From Candidatus Nanoarchaeia archaeon (GTDB taxonomy: Archaea > Nanobdellota > Nanobdellia > Woesearchaeales > JANQNE01), in the NCBI GenBank assembly GCA_028279725.1, contig JANQNE010000010.1, forward strand, positions 62,001-126,000: a stretch of 64,000 nucleotides of DNA, written 5' to 3'. The first letter of the stretch is position 1. The number at the start of each line of letters is the position of its first letter. The position numbers were made by a program, and so were the translations under genes. Under the pieces are notes generated by a model. That model saw only the letters and a program-made list of their open reading frames with translations, made no database searches and had not been told where the DNA came from. Below are positions 1 through 7,147 of this stretch, in pieces.

Positions 1-812
1 AATTCAACTTCACAATATACAACAAAAAAACAAACAAGACAGAAAGCAAGCAAGCAACTTATAAATTCGCACTTTTCTTCGAAGACACAACACCTCCACC
101 AAAGATAACAGGATTAAAACTTGTTGACACAAATCTATCAGAAAACAACATAACAATTAAATGGGATGCAAGTCCTGCTCCAGATGCAAAAGAATATACA
201 ATTTACTTCAGCGAAACACCATTCACAGACATATCACAAGCAGAAAAAATAGCAACAATTCCTCATAAAAAGACAGCTACCCTATACAACACAACAATAA
301 AAGTTGAAGAAGACAAAAAAACCTATTATTTTGCTGTTACAGCGAAAGACCACAACAAAAACGAAGATTCTGAAGTAGAATCTAAAGAAGGGATGTCAAA
401 AGATGATCTTCCACCAGGTCCAGTTGGATATCCTTCTCCGATAATACCTATAACAAAGATCTCAGATACACCATACAAGATACAGCTAAACTGGCAAAGA
501 CCGACAAAAAACATAGACGGCTCAGATATCCAAGAAACAGAAGATGAGATATCATACAATATCTATTATTACACACCTCCAACTCCAGATAAAGAATTAA
601 CTTACTTAGACATACCTCCACCAATAACAAACTTAAAGACAACCACTCAGATTATAGAAGGCTTAGAACCGCTAAAGACCTACTATTTTGCTGTAATCGC
701 TGTTGACGAAGAAGGAAATCCAGACCAGAAATTCTTGAACAAGGTAAATTTACAAGAGATCCAACACATAGATGAAAACCCATATAAGTTTGAACAGATT
801 TCTTATCCTTAA
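1..812 (+). CDS. FN3-repeat surface protein, C-terminal part (5' partial)
   Basis: The frame that starts at base 3 is open from the left edge to the TAA ending at 812, so this is the end of a larger gene; the first in-frame ATG at 393 is internal. The roughly 269 visible residues hold two fibronectin-type-III-like modules. Each ends in the same signature, TYYFAV(T/I)A.D (about residues 107-116 and 228-237), the usual F/G-strand region of FN3 domains. A proline- and threonine-rich linker separates the modules. FN3 repeats in archaea are typical of secreted or cell-surface proteins, so an extracellular, perhaps adhesive or S-layer-associated, role is inferred. No membrane anchor is present at the visible C-terminus, so any anchor must be in the missing N-terminal part. 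Confidence 0.8.
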   Translation, partial: FNFTIYNKKTNKTESKQATYKFALFFEDTTPPPKITGLKLVDTNLSENNITIKWDASPAPDAKEYTIYFSETPFTDISQAEKIATIPHKKTATLYNTTIKVEEDKKTYYFAVTAKDHNKNEDSEVESKEGMSKDDLPPGPVGYPSPIIPITKISDTPYKIQLNWQRPTKNIDGSDIQETEDEISYNIYYYTPPTPDKELTYLDIPPPITNLKTTTQIIEGLEPLKTYYFAVIAVDEEGNPDQKFLNKVNLQEIQHIDENPYKFEQISYP

Positions 813-831
813 ATACAGCAAAACAACAAAC

Positions 832-840
832 TTTTTATAC
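832..840 (+). promoter_or_regulatory. TATA box of the RPA operon
   Basis: The sequence TTTTTATAC lies about 25 nt before an ATG at 860 and 40 nt before the ATG at 875. It fits the archaeal TATA element and would drive RPA and the overlapping YdjM-like gene. Confidence 0.55.
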
Positions 841-874
841 TTCCCTATTTTCCGATATCATGGGGTGTTTTTAT

Positions 875-1888
875 ATGATTAAGATTCCTTTAGATAAAAT
901 CATTGAAAGAATAAAGAACGAAAAAGGTGTTTCTGAGGCAGAGATAAACGAAAAGATAGAGAAAAAGCTCACTCAGCTTTCTGGACTTATTTCCAAAGAA
1001 GGTGCTGCACACATAATAGCTAACGAATACGGCGTAAAACTCTTCGAAAATGTACAGGGAAAGATGAAGATAGAGAATATCCTTTCAGGAATGCGTTCTG
1101 TAGAGACAGTAGGAAAAGTACAGAGAGTTTTCGAACTAAGGGAATTTGACACAGGCCAGAGAAAAGGAAAAGTGGCTAATTTCATAATTGGGGATGAGAC
1201 AGGAACAATTAGGATAGTATTATGGAATGATCAGGCTGAAAAGATCAATGAGCTGTCAGAGGGAGCCATAGTAAGGATCTCTGGAGCTTATGTAAGAGAA
1301 AACCAAGGAAGAAAGGAATTACACCTAAATGAAAGATCAAAAATAACACTAAACCCAGAAGGAGAATCAATTGGAGAAGTAAAACAGTTTACAACAACAA
1401 GAAAAGACATAAAAGAACTTCAGGAAAATGATAGCAATGTAGAGATTCTGGGAACAGTTGTACAGGTCTATGATCTAAGATTCTTCGAAATCTGCCCAGA
1501 ATGCAATAAAAGGGCAAGATTAAAGGATGAAAACACATTTGCATGCGACCAGCACGGCACAGTGACTCCGAAATATTCATATGTCCTTAATTTCTTCATA
1601 GATGATGGAACAGAAAACATCCGTTCTGTATGTTTCAGAAATCAGGCAGACCGCTTGCTTAATCTTTCTGAAGAAGAAGTTCTCACACTAAGAGAAAATC
1701 CAGAAAAACTACAGCAGATAAAAGATGGATTGTTAGGAAACATAGTAAAACTTGTAGGCAGAGTCACAAAAAACCAGATGTTTGACAGGTTAGAGTTCAT
1801 GACTCAGCTAGTCTTCCCAAATCCAAATCCTGAAGAAGAAGTCAAACGTCTTAACGAGGAAATCCAAGAGATAAAAAATGAAGTTTAA
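875..1888 (+). CDS. Replication protein A (RPA-type ssDNA-binding protein)
   Basis: Single-stranded DNA-binding protein of replication and repair, 337 aa. An N-terminal helical region (about 1-70) is followed by an OB-fold (about 75-165, with the VANFIIGDETG and IRIVLW strands). A second OB-fold (about 185-310) is interrupted by a zinc-binding motif (CPEC...CDQH), the hallmark of archaeal RPA41/RPA1-like subunits. I chose the ATG at 875 because GGGGTG lies about 8 nt upstream and archaeal relatives begin at this MIKIP point. An ATG at 860 is also in frame and, being about 25 nt from the TATA box, could be used on a leaderless mRNA. The 3' end overlaps the next gene by 11 bp. Confidence 0.92.
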   Translation: MIKIPLDKIIERIKNEKGVSEAEINEKIEKKLTQLSGLISKEGAAHIIANEYGVKLFENVQGKMKIENILSGMRSVETVGKVQRVFELREFDTGQRKGKVANFIIGDETGTIRIVLWNDQAEKINELSEGAIVRISGAYVRENQGRKELHLNERSKITLNPEGESIGEVKQFTTTRKDIKELQENDSNVEILGTVVQVYDLRFFEICPECNKRARLKDENTFACDQHGTVTPKYSYVLNFFIDDGTENIRSVCFRNQADRLLNLSEEEVLTLRENPEKLQQIKDGLLGNIVKLVGRVTKNQMFDRLEFMTQLVFPNPNPEEEVKRLNEEIQEIKNEV

Positions 1889-2345
1889 GACTCATGCTGT
1901 CTTTGGTATTCTTTGTGCATTATTTACTTTCAGATACTTCACATCAACTCTGGATCAAAAGATAATATTCACACTACTAGTATTTCTAGGAGCAGTCTTT
2001 CCAGATATAGACATCCACAACTCATGGATCAACAGAAAGCTTATGCTCAGCAAACTTATAGCAGCGATAACAAGGCACAGAGGATTATTCCATTCATTAT
2101 TCATGGCAATCCCACTCTCTTACTTATTCTATTTGATCAAGCCTTTCTGGGGAATAGGATTCCTCATTGGATACCTCTCACATTTAATCATCGATGGACT
2201 AAACCACATGGGTGTCAACCTATTCCATCCGATACAAAAATTCCACCTCTCAGGATTTATAGAAGTAGGTTCAGCAGGAGAAAAGATCCTATTCATAGCT
2301 CTTCTGATCATAACCATACTTAAGATAAAATTCCTGGTTTTCTAA
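1878..2345 (+). CDS. YdjM-like (DUF457) membrane-bound metal-dependent hydrolase family protein
   Basis: A 155-aa integral membrane protein with about four hydrophobic segments. The family signatures are visible: an early TH (residues 5-6), GAVFPDID (about 38-45), RHRGLFHS (about 66-73) and a later HLIIDGLN (about 107-114). Histidines and aspartates at the membrane face suggest a metal site. DUF457/YdjM proteins are annotated as putative membrane-bound metal-dependent hydrolases, but their substrate is not established. Translation is probably coupled to RPA, whose stop lies inside this gene. The family call is good; the biochemical role is unknown. Confidence 0.8.
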   Translation: MKFKTHAVFGILCALFTFRYFTSTLDQKIIFTLLVFLGAVFPDIDIHNSWINRKLMLSKLIAAITRHRGLFHSLFMAIPLSYLFYLIKPFWGIGFLIGYLSHLIIDGLNHMGVNLFHPIQKFHLSGFIEVGSAGEKILFIALLIITILKIKFLVF

Positions 2346-2398
2346 ACACAAAATCAACAGAAAAGCTTATTAATAGCAATCCATTTTACAAGATATAG

Positions 2399-3571
2399 AT
2401 GATAAAGAGAATTTTACCAACAATAATACTAATCCTACTACTTACAACAATAGCCTCTGCTGATGAGATATTTATTCAAGAAGAGCAGTTGATAGAAGCC
2501 CTGGAAATATCTGACCACGTGGATTTGTACTTCTTCAGCCTTCCAGGATGTCCACACTGCGCAAATATGAAGACATTTCTGAACAATATGGTGCAAGAAT
2601 ATCCCAAGTTAGAAGTTCATGAATACAACATAAATGAAAACCTTAATCTATTCTTTGAGCTTGCAGACAAATATAATTTAGAAGTTAACGACCAGATAAG
2701 AGTCCCGGTAATATTCGTACATGAGAAAGTCATAGTAGGAGAGAACTCAGATATAAAGAAAGAATTAGAGTCATACATAAGCGATTGCGTTGACCAATGC
2801 ATTGACCCAAAAGAAGAAGATGTAGAAGAAGTTACCCAGACAATAGGAAGCTCAGATTCATTTGATAAAGAATCAGCTCTGAAGAAACTAACTCTTCCAG
2901 CAGTTATCTCAGCAGCTGCAGTTGATGCAATTAACCCATGCGCATTTGCAGTCTTGATAATATTGATGACAACAATCCTGGCGACACAAAGCAAAAAAAG
3001 AGCACTGCTGGCAGGCCTAGCTTTCTCACTTTCGATCTACATCTCATACCTTATGATGGGTATCGGCCTATATTCTGCAATACAGGTAGCAGGACTAACC
3101 CATATCTTCTACATTATAGTTGCAATCCTCGCAATATTAGTCGGATTATTCAATCTGAAAGACTTCTTATGGTATGGAAAATGGTTCATAATGGAAGTTC
3201 CTTTATCATGGCGTCCAAAGATGAAATCCTTGATCAAAAGTGTAACTTCAGTTCCAGGAGCTTTCTTAGTTGGATTCTTAGTGAGCTTATTTCTTCTTCC
3301 ATGCACATCAGGACCATACATTGTAATCCTTGGCTTATTAGCTCATGCAACAACTAAAAACTACGCATTCCTCCTATTATTACTTTACAATTTCATATTC
3401 ATAATTCCAATGTTAATAATCACACTGGCTATCTACTTCGGTTTCACAACAACAGAAAAAGCAGAGAGATGGAGAACAAAGAAACTAAAGATTCTACACT
3501 TAATCGCAGGATTAATCATCCTTGCTTTAGGGATAATCATGCTAATTGGTGTGATTTTCGGATTCCTTTAG
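2399..3571 (+). CDS. Thioredoxin domain fused to CcdA/DsbD-type transmembrane electron carrier
   Basis: A 390-aa protein that probably moves reducing equivalents across the membrane. A signal peptide (about 1-21) is followed by an extracytoplasmic thioredoxin/glutaredoxin-like domain with the active site CPHC (about residues 51-54) and a cis-proline RVPVIFV loop. A second cysteine pair (CVDQC, about 130-134) precedes the membrane part. The C-terminal half is a six-TM CcdA-like unit with the two characteristic redox cysteines in NPCAF and LPCTSGP. The substrate-side domain is thus attached to its own membrane donor, like the reverse half of DsbD. A TATA-like element (about 2366-2374) suggests its own leaderless transcript. 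Likely clients are secreted cysteine-containing proteins; this is inference. Confidence 0.88.
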   Translation: MIKRILPTIILILLLTTIASADEIFIQEEQLIEALEISDHVDLYFFSLPGCPHCANMKTFLNNMVQEYPKLEVHEYNINENLNLFFELADKYNLEVNDQIRVPVIFVHEKVIVGENSDIKKELESYISDCVDQCIDPKEEDVEEVTQTIGSSDSFDKESALKKLTLPAVISAAAVDAINPCAFAVLIILMTTILATQSKKRALLAGLAFSLSIYISYLMMGIGLYSAIQVAGLTHIFYIIVAILAILVGLFNLKDFLWYGKWFIMEVPLSWRPKMKSLIKSVTSVPGAFLVGFLVSLFLLPCTSGPYIVILGLLAHATTKNYAFLLLLLYNFIFIIPMLIITLAIYFGFTTTEKAERWRTKKLKILHLIAGLIILALGIIMLIGVIFGFL

Positions 3572-3652
3572 CCACTGGACAGCCCGAATCCCAAGAATTC
3601 TACAGATACAGCCCATATAACTCAAGAATCCACCTCCACTGGACACTGGACA
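3572..3652 (+). repeat. Short imperfect direct repeat in the gap after the CcdA gene
   Basis: The ten-mer CCACTGGACA occurs at 3572-3581 and again at 3636-3645, where it is followed at once by CTGGACA. Nearby CAGCCC and CAAGAAT words are also duplicated. No ORF or recognisable RNA gene is seen here. It may be a decayed duplication or part of a 3' UTR. Confidence 0.3.
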
Positions 3653-3663
3653 TCCTCAGATAA

Positions 3664-3792
3664 CATATATAAACAAGTACGCCTATATATACTATGTTGC
3701 TTAGAAAAGCAGCACTCCACTCTCTGGAGCCATAGCAGCTCATAATCAAGGAGAGATGAAATAAAATGCGAATAGCAATGGAGGTGTCGTAG
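3664..3792 (+). promoter_or_regulatory. Promoter and structured leader upstream of the small gene at 3793
   Basis: A TATA element (ATATATAAAC, about 3664-3673) predicts a transcription start near 3695, giving an unusually long leader of about 98 nt. The predicted 5' end can form a 7-bp hairpin (3696-3702 with 3707-3713, AGAA loop) followed at once by a 5-bp hairpin (3715-3719 with 3725-3729). A GGAGGTG Shine-Dalgarno lies at about 3780-3786, before the ATG at 3793. Whether the leader regulates, or is a separate small RNA, cannot be told from sequence. Confidence 0.45.
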
Positions 3793-4083
3793 ATGACATC
3801 AGAAAATAAACCAGAAAAAAAATTTAGAGCTGGTGCAATATCAGCTACTGTTTGGCTAAACGAAGGCCAGACAAAAGATGGGAAATTAGCCCAATACAGA
3901 ACTATATCCTTAGAAAGAGGATATAAAGATAAAAATGACGAATGGAAGTCAACAAATTCTTTCAGAATAAATGACTTACCAAAAGCAGCGTTAGTTCTTA
4001 ACGAAGCTTACAGATATTTAGTGCTTAAACAACAAGAGGATAGCGACAGCGCTTATCCAATTGATGAAGAGATCGTTATATGA
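3793..4083 (+). CDS. Small conserved protein of unknown function next to radA
   Basis: A 96-aa protein with no signal peptide or membrane segment. The visible core is a beta-rich pattern: FRAGAISATVWLNE, then YRTISLERGYKD, then EWKSTNSFRINDLPKAALVLNEAYRYL. Small proteins of this pattern (basic Gly-Ala-Ile strand, then Y-KD, W-(S/T)TNSF, then DLPK helix) are, as I recall, widespread in archaea and some bacteria as hypotheticals. The order of strands followed by a helix is compatible with a PC4/Whirly-like nucleic-acid-binding fold, but that is a guess. A strong GAGGTG ribosome site precedes the ATG. Its position 39 bp before radA suggests co-transcription and a DNA-related role. Confidence 0.7.
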   Translation: MTSENKPEKKFRAGAISATVWLNEGQTKDGKLAQYRTISLERGYKDKNDEWKSTNSFRINDLPKAALVLNEAYRYLVLKQQEDSDSAYPIDEEIVI

Positions 4084-4122
4084 TCTCTTCAATCTAATTA
4101 AATTCAAAAAAAGGTGATTTTC

Positions 4123-5133
4123 ATGAGTAAAAAAGATAAATCAGAACAGATTACTGAACAGATTGAGGAGCCAAAAAAGGTGGTTGTTGTGGAAGAAAAG
4201 AAAGAAACCCAGATAACAGACCTTCCGGGCGTAGGTGCTGCAACTGCAGAAAAATTAGAATCTGTAGGATACACAGACCTTATGTCAATAGCTGTAGCAT
4301 CACCAGGAGAACTGATAGATGCTACTGGAATGACTGAAGCAGCTGCTAAAAAGCTGATAGCAGTCGCAAGAAATTCTTTAGATATGGGTTTCGAGTCAGG
4401 AGAAGAACTCCTAAGAAAAAGAGCTCAAGTATTCAAGATAACAACAGGGTCAAAAGCCTTTGACGATATGCTTGGTGGCGGAGTAGAATCTGGATCCATC
4501 ACAGAGTGCTTCGCGCAGTATGGTGGTGGAAAGACTCAGATAGCCCATATGCTATGCATCAACGCGATAAAAGCAGACGAAACTGCAGTTTGTGTTTATG
4601 TTGATACTGAAGGAACATTCAGACCAGAAAGGATTGAGCAGTTAGCAAAAGGAGCAGACATAGATCCAAGTGCAGCCTTAAGAAATATAAAAGTTGCAAG
4701 AGCCTTTAACTCAGACCATCAGATGCTATTATCTGAAAAGATAGAAGACTTAGTAAAGAAGAATCACGAAAACGTAAAGCTGGTCATAGTAGACTCTCTA
4801 ACTTCCCACTTCAGAGCTGAGTTCGTAGGAAGAGGAACCTTAGCAGAAAGACAGCAAAAGATCAACAAACACATGCACACTCTGCTAAAACTTGCAAACG
4901 TTTACAACTTGGTTGTCTATGTAACTAACCAAGTCATGGCAAAGCCAGACCAGTTCTTCGGAGATCCAACTGAAGCTATTGGCGGAAACATAGTTGGCCA
5001 TAACTCAACATTCAGGATCTATTTAAGAAAAGGTAAGAAAGGATCAAGAGTTGCAAAACTTGTTGACTCTCCAAACCTGCCGGATTCAGAATGTGGATTT
5101 TACGTAGCAACTGAAGGACTAAAAGAACTATAG
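4123..5133 (+). CDS. radA: RadA recombinase
   Basis: Archaeal RecA/Rad51-family recombinase, 336 aa, which forms nucleoprotein filaments for homologous recombination. The N-terminal helix-hairpin-helix domain (about 31-85, LPGVGAATAEKL) is followed by the ATPase core. This has a Walker A of AQYGGGKTQ (about 131-139; the more usual form is GEFGSGKTQ) and a Walker B of KLVIVDSL. The L1/L2 DNA-binding region includes TNQVMAKPDQFFGDP and EAIGGNIVGH. A GTG at 4114 is in frame, but the ATG at 4123 has a GGTGA ribosome site just upstream and is preferred. The first 28 residues are lysine- and glutamate-rich and probably disordered. Confidence 0.96.
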   Translation: MSKKDKSEQITEQIEEPKKVVVVEEKKETQITDLPGVGAATAEKLESVGYTDLMSIAVASPGELIDATGMTEAAAKKLIAVARNSLDMGFESGEELLRKRAQVFKITTGSKAFDDMLGGGVESGSITECFAQYGGGKTQIAHMLCINAIKADETAVCVYVDTEGTFRPERIEQLAKGADIDPSAALRNIKVARAFNSDHQMLLSEKIEDLVKKNHENVKLVIVDSLTSHFRAEFVGRGTLAERQQKINKHMHTLLKLANVYNLVVYVTNQVMAKPDQFFGDPTEAIGGNIVGHNSTFRIYLRKGKKGSRVAKLVDSPNLPDSECGFYVATEGLKEL

Positions 5134-5164
5134 GTTTTTATAGTTCAATTTCTTTTTCTTTTTC

Positions 5165-5683
5165 ATGAGATTATTCATAGCTATAGAACTGCCTAAGAAA
5201 ATAACTGATGAGTTAGAGTCCATCCAAACTAAGCTAGACACAGACATAACCAGACAAACATTTTCAAAACAACATCACTTAACTCTAAAATTCTTGGGAG
5301 AATCAGATCCAGAACAGATTAAGCCTATTCTAGAGAAGATATCTTTCGAACCTTTTGAGATCTCCCTCTCAAACATAGGCGTCTTTCCAAATGAAAACTA
5401 CATCAAAGTTGTTTGGATTGGAATAACACCAACAGAACACATAGTCAAGCTCCAAAAACAGATTGAAGATTATCTAAGACCTCTTAACATAAAACAAGAC
5501 CACGAATTCCATCCACATATAACTCTTTCAAGGGTCAAGTTCATCAAAGACAAGGATCAGTTCAAAAAACTCCTAAAAATGACACCAAAACAGATAAAAT
5601 TCAAAGTAAACTCATTCAAACTGATCAGATCTGAACTGACTCCAGAAGGTCCAAAATACACAGAATTAGCCTCTTTTCAGTAG
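5165..5683 (+). CDS. thpR: RNA 2',3'-cyclic phosphodiesterase (2H family, LigT/ThpR)
   Basis: A 172-aa 2H phosphoesterase that opens 2',3'-cyclic phosphates at RNA ends. It carries the two catalytic HxT motifs of the family, HLTLKFLG (about 39-46) and HPHITLSRVK (about 120-129). Length and the MRLFIAIELP start are typical. A TATA box (about 5135-5143) centred about 26 nt before the ATG suggests a leaderless transcript separate from radA. The biological substrate is not established for archaeal ThpR. Confidence 0.92.
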   Translation: MRLFIAIELPKKITDELESIQTKLDTDITRQTFSKQHHLTLKFLGESDPEQIKPILEKISFEPFEISLSNIGVFPNENYIKVVWIGITPTEHIVKLQKQIEDYLRPLNIKQDHEFHPHITLSRVKFIKDKDQFKKLLKMTPKQIKFKVNSFKLIRSELTPEGPKYTELASFQ

Positions 5684-5688
5684 AAACC

Positions 5689-5795
5689 TTTATAAATCAC
5701 CTCAAATTCTCCGATTTATAGCCCAGTTGCATGTAATCATGCAATGCACTGCAAAGGGCAATAAAGATTGCAGTTATATTCTGCAATTATGAAAG
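5689..5795 (+). promoter_or_regulatory. Promoter and structured 5' leader of rps2
   Basis: A TATA box TTTATAAAT (5689-5697) predicts a start near 5719; a second weak one lies at 5714-5720. The leader can fold as GCCC (5721-5724) closing on GGGC (5756-5759) around a perfect 7-bp hairpin, TTGCATG/CATGCAA (5727-5733 with 5738-5744, TAAT loop). TTGCAG (5768-5773) can then pair with CTGCAA at 5781-5786, but an identical CTGCAA also occurs at 5749-5754. Two mutually exclusive folds are therefore possible just before the ATG at 5796. No clear Shine-Dalgarno is seen. Confidence 0.5.
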
Positions 5796-6392
5796 ATGGC
5801 TGAAGAACAAGAATTTTTAGTGCCGACTGACCAATACCTTAAAGCAGGTATCCACATAGGTACTAAGTTCAGGACAAAGTATATGGAACAGTTTATTTAC
5901 AAGACTAGATCTGACGGATTATCAGTTCTTAATCTACAGAAGATTGATGAAAGGATAAGAGTTGCAATAAACTTAGTTTCACAGTTTGAACCTCAGGATA
6001 TTCTGATTTGTTCAAGAAGGGAAAATGGATGGAAAGCAATCAAAGCTTTTGGAAAACTTACAGGATCTAAAGTTTTCGCAGGAAGATATCCTCCTGGAAT
6101 CCTTACAAACCCAAGCTTAGAGAACTACATAGAAGCAAAAGTTGTTGTAGTTACAGATTCCTGGCCAGATAGAAACGTGATCAACGATGCTATGAAGATA
6201 GGGATCCCAGTTATAGCTCTGTGCGACACAAATAACCAATCAAACAATATTGATCTTGTAGTTCCATGCAACAACAAGGGCAAGAAATCACTTGGACTGT
6301 TCTTCTATATCTTAGCTAAAGAATATATGAAAAATAAAGGCCTTTACAAGGGAAAATTCCCAGGCAACATTGATGATTTTACAGAAGAGTAA
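5796..6392 (+). CDS. rps2: Small ribosomal subunit protein uS2
   Basis: Ribosomal protein S2/SA family, 198 aa, a component of the small subunit between head and body. Family features include LKAGIHIGTKFRT near the N-terminus, GLSVLNLQKIDERI, FAGRYPPGILTNP, VVVTDSWPDRNVINDA and the C-terminal GKKSLGLFFYILAKEYM. The length fits the archaeal form without the eukaryotic extension. In many archaea rps2 sits with rpoN/rpl13/rps9; here it stands alone between thpR and the convergent radB. The two genes overlap at their 3' ends by 14 bp. Confidence 0.96.
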   Translation: MAEEQEFLVPTDQYLKAGIHIGTKFRTKYMEQFIYKTRSDGLSVLNLQKIDERIRVAINLVSQFEPQDILICSRRENGWKAIKAFGKLTGSKVFAGRYPPGILTNPSLENYIEAKVVVVTDSWPDRNVINDAMKIGIPVIALCDTNNQSNNIDLVVPCNNKGKKSLGLFFYILAKEYMKNKGLYKGKFPGNIDDFTEE

Positions 6393-7077
6393 ATCTTTTT
6401 TCTTTAACTTCTTCAAATCCTTTCTCAACTATCTTAAATATAATTTCCTTACCTTCTGCAATACTTCTGTGCTTCCTCAACACCGCTTTTCTCTTCCCCA
6501 TATGAAGTAATTGCAGTTCAATAAGACACTTGCTGGAATATTTCAGTATATCTCCACCAACCATATTTATCTTATTCTTATCTTCAAAGTTAGAATAAAC
6601 TTGATTTGTGATCAGCACAGGAATATTCTTCTTCCTTGCAACCTCTCCTATATAACTAAGCTGCAGCCCCAGCTCTTTATTAACACCATATACATCTTCA
6701 CTCTTACCCATCTCAAGCCTATACAACATAGCAATAGTGTCAACAACAATCAGCCCAATATCATCATTTATTATCTTTCTAAGGCCTTTAAACACCTTCT
6801 TCTGCCCTTCAAAAGATAATGGCTTAAAGAACATCATACTTTTCAGCAGATTATCATAATCTTTAGCAACTTGCTTAAGCCTCTCGACAGAAAATCCACC
6901 TTCTGTGTCAATATAGATCACTTTCTTGCCCTTCCTTACAACATTAGCAGCACACAGCATACAAGCACAGGTTTTACCGCTCCCGGCAGGACCATAAACA
7001 GTAGTAATTATGTCATCCTCATACCCTATATTCAGCAACTTATCCATAACTTCAGAACCTGTAGCTACCATTTTCAA
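6379..7077 (-). CDS. radB: RadB, RadA paralogue
   Basis: DNA repair and recombination mediator protein RadB, 232 aa, a short RecA-family ATPase without the N-terminal HhH domain of RadA. Walker A is YGPAGSGKT (about 28-36) and Walker B is IGLIVVDTIAML. A late NQVYSNFEDKN..MVGGDILKYSSK segment matches the RadB core. An alternative start two codons in (MVATGS) is equally plausible. It is divergent from the GT-C gene at 7148 and tail-to-tail with rps2. RadB is known in Euryarchaeota and several DPANN lineages, which helps to place the organism. Confidence 0.93.
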   Translation of the reverse strand: MKMVATGSEVMDKLLNIGYEDDIITTVYGPAGSGKTCACMLCAANVVRKGKKVIYIDTEGGFSVERLKQVAKDYDNLLKSMMFFKPLSFEGQKKVFKGLRKIINDDIGLIVVDTIAMLYRLEMGKSEDVYGVNKELGLQLSYIGEVARKKNIPVLITNQVYSNFEDKNKINMVGGDILKYSSKCLIELQLLHMGKRKAVLRKHRSIAEGKEIIFKIVEKGFEEVKEKRFTLL

Positions 7078-7117
7078 CCTAGATTATCAAAATTATCTTA
7101 TAAACTTTACTAAAAGG

Positions 7118-7125
7118 TTTTAAAT
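7118..7125 (+). promoter_or_regulatory. TATA box of the 7.1-15.5 kb glycosylation run
   Basis: TTTAAATA is centred about 26 nt before the ATG at 7148, so the first gene is probably leaderless. The following genes overlap or abut and have their own ribosome sites. Confidence 0.5.
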
Positions 7126-7147
7126 AACACTCACAACCCACCATAAG

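Noticed and set aside
393-812. Stand-alone small gene starting at the ATG at 393
   Set aside because: The same frame is open from base 3 with a continuous FN3 pattern across the ATG, so it is an internal methionine of a partial gene.
3571-3652. Possible tRNA-like T-arm (CCCGAATCCC) after the CcdA gene
   Set aside because: The TTCGA T-loop core is absent, no acceptor stem or anticodon arm can be drawn, and the surrounding words are simple duplications.
3740-3792. C/D-box guide RNA in the leader before 3793
   Set aside because: A GATGA-like word occurs near 3753, but no matching D box (CTGA) at a proper distance was found.
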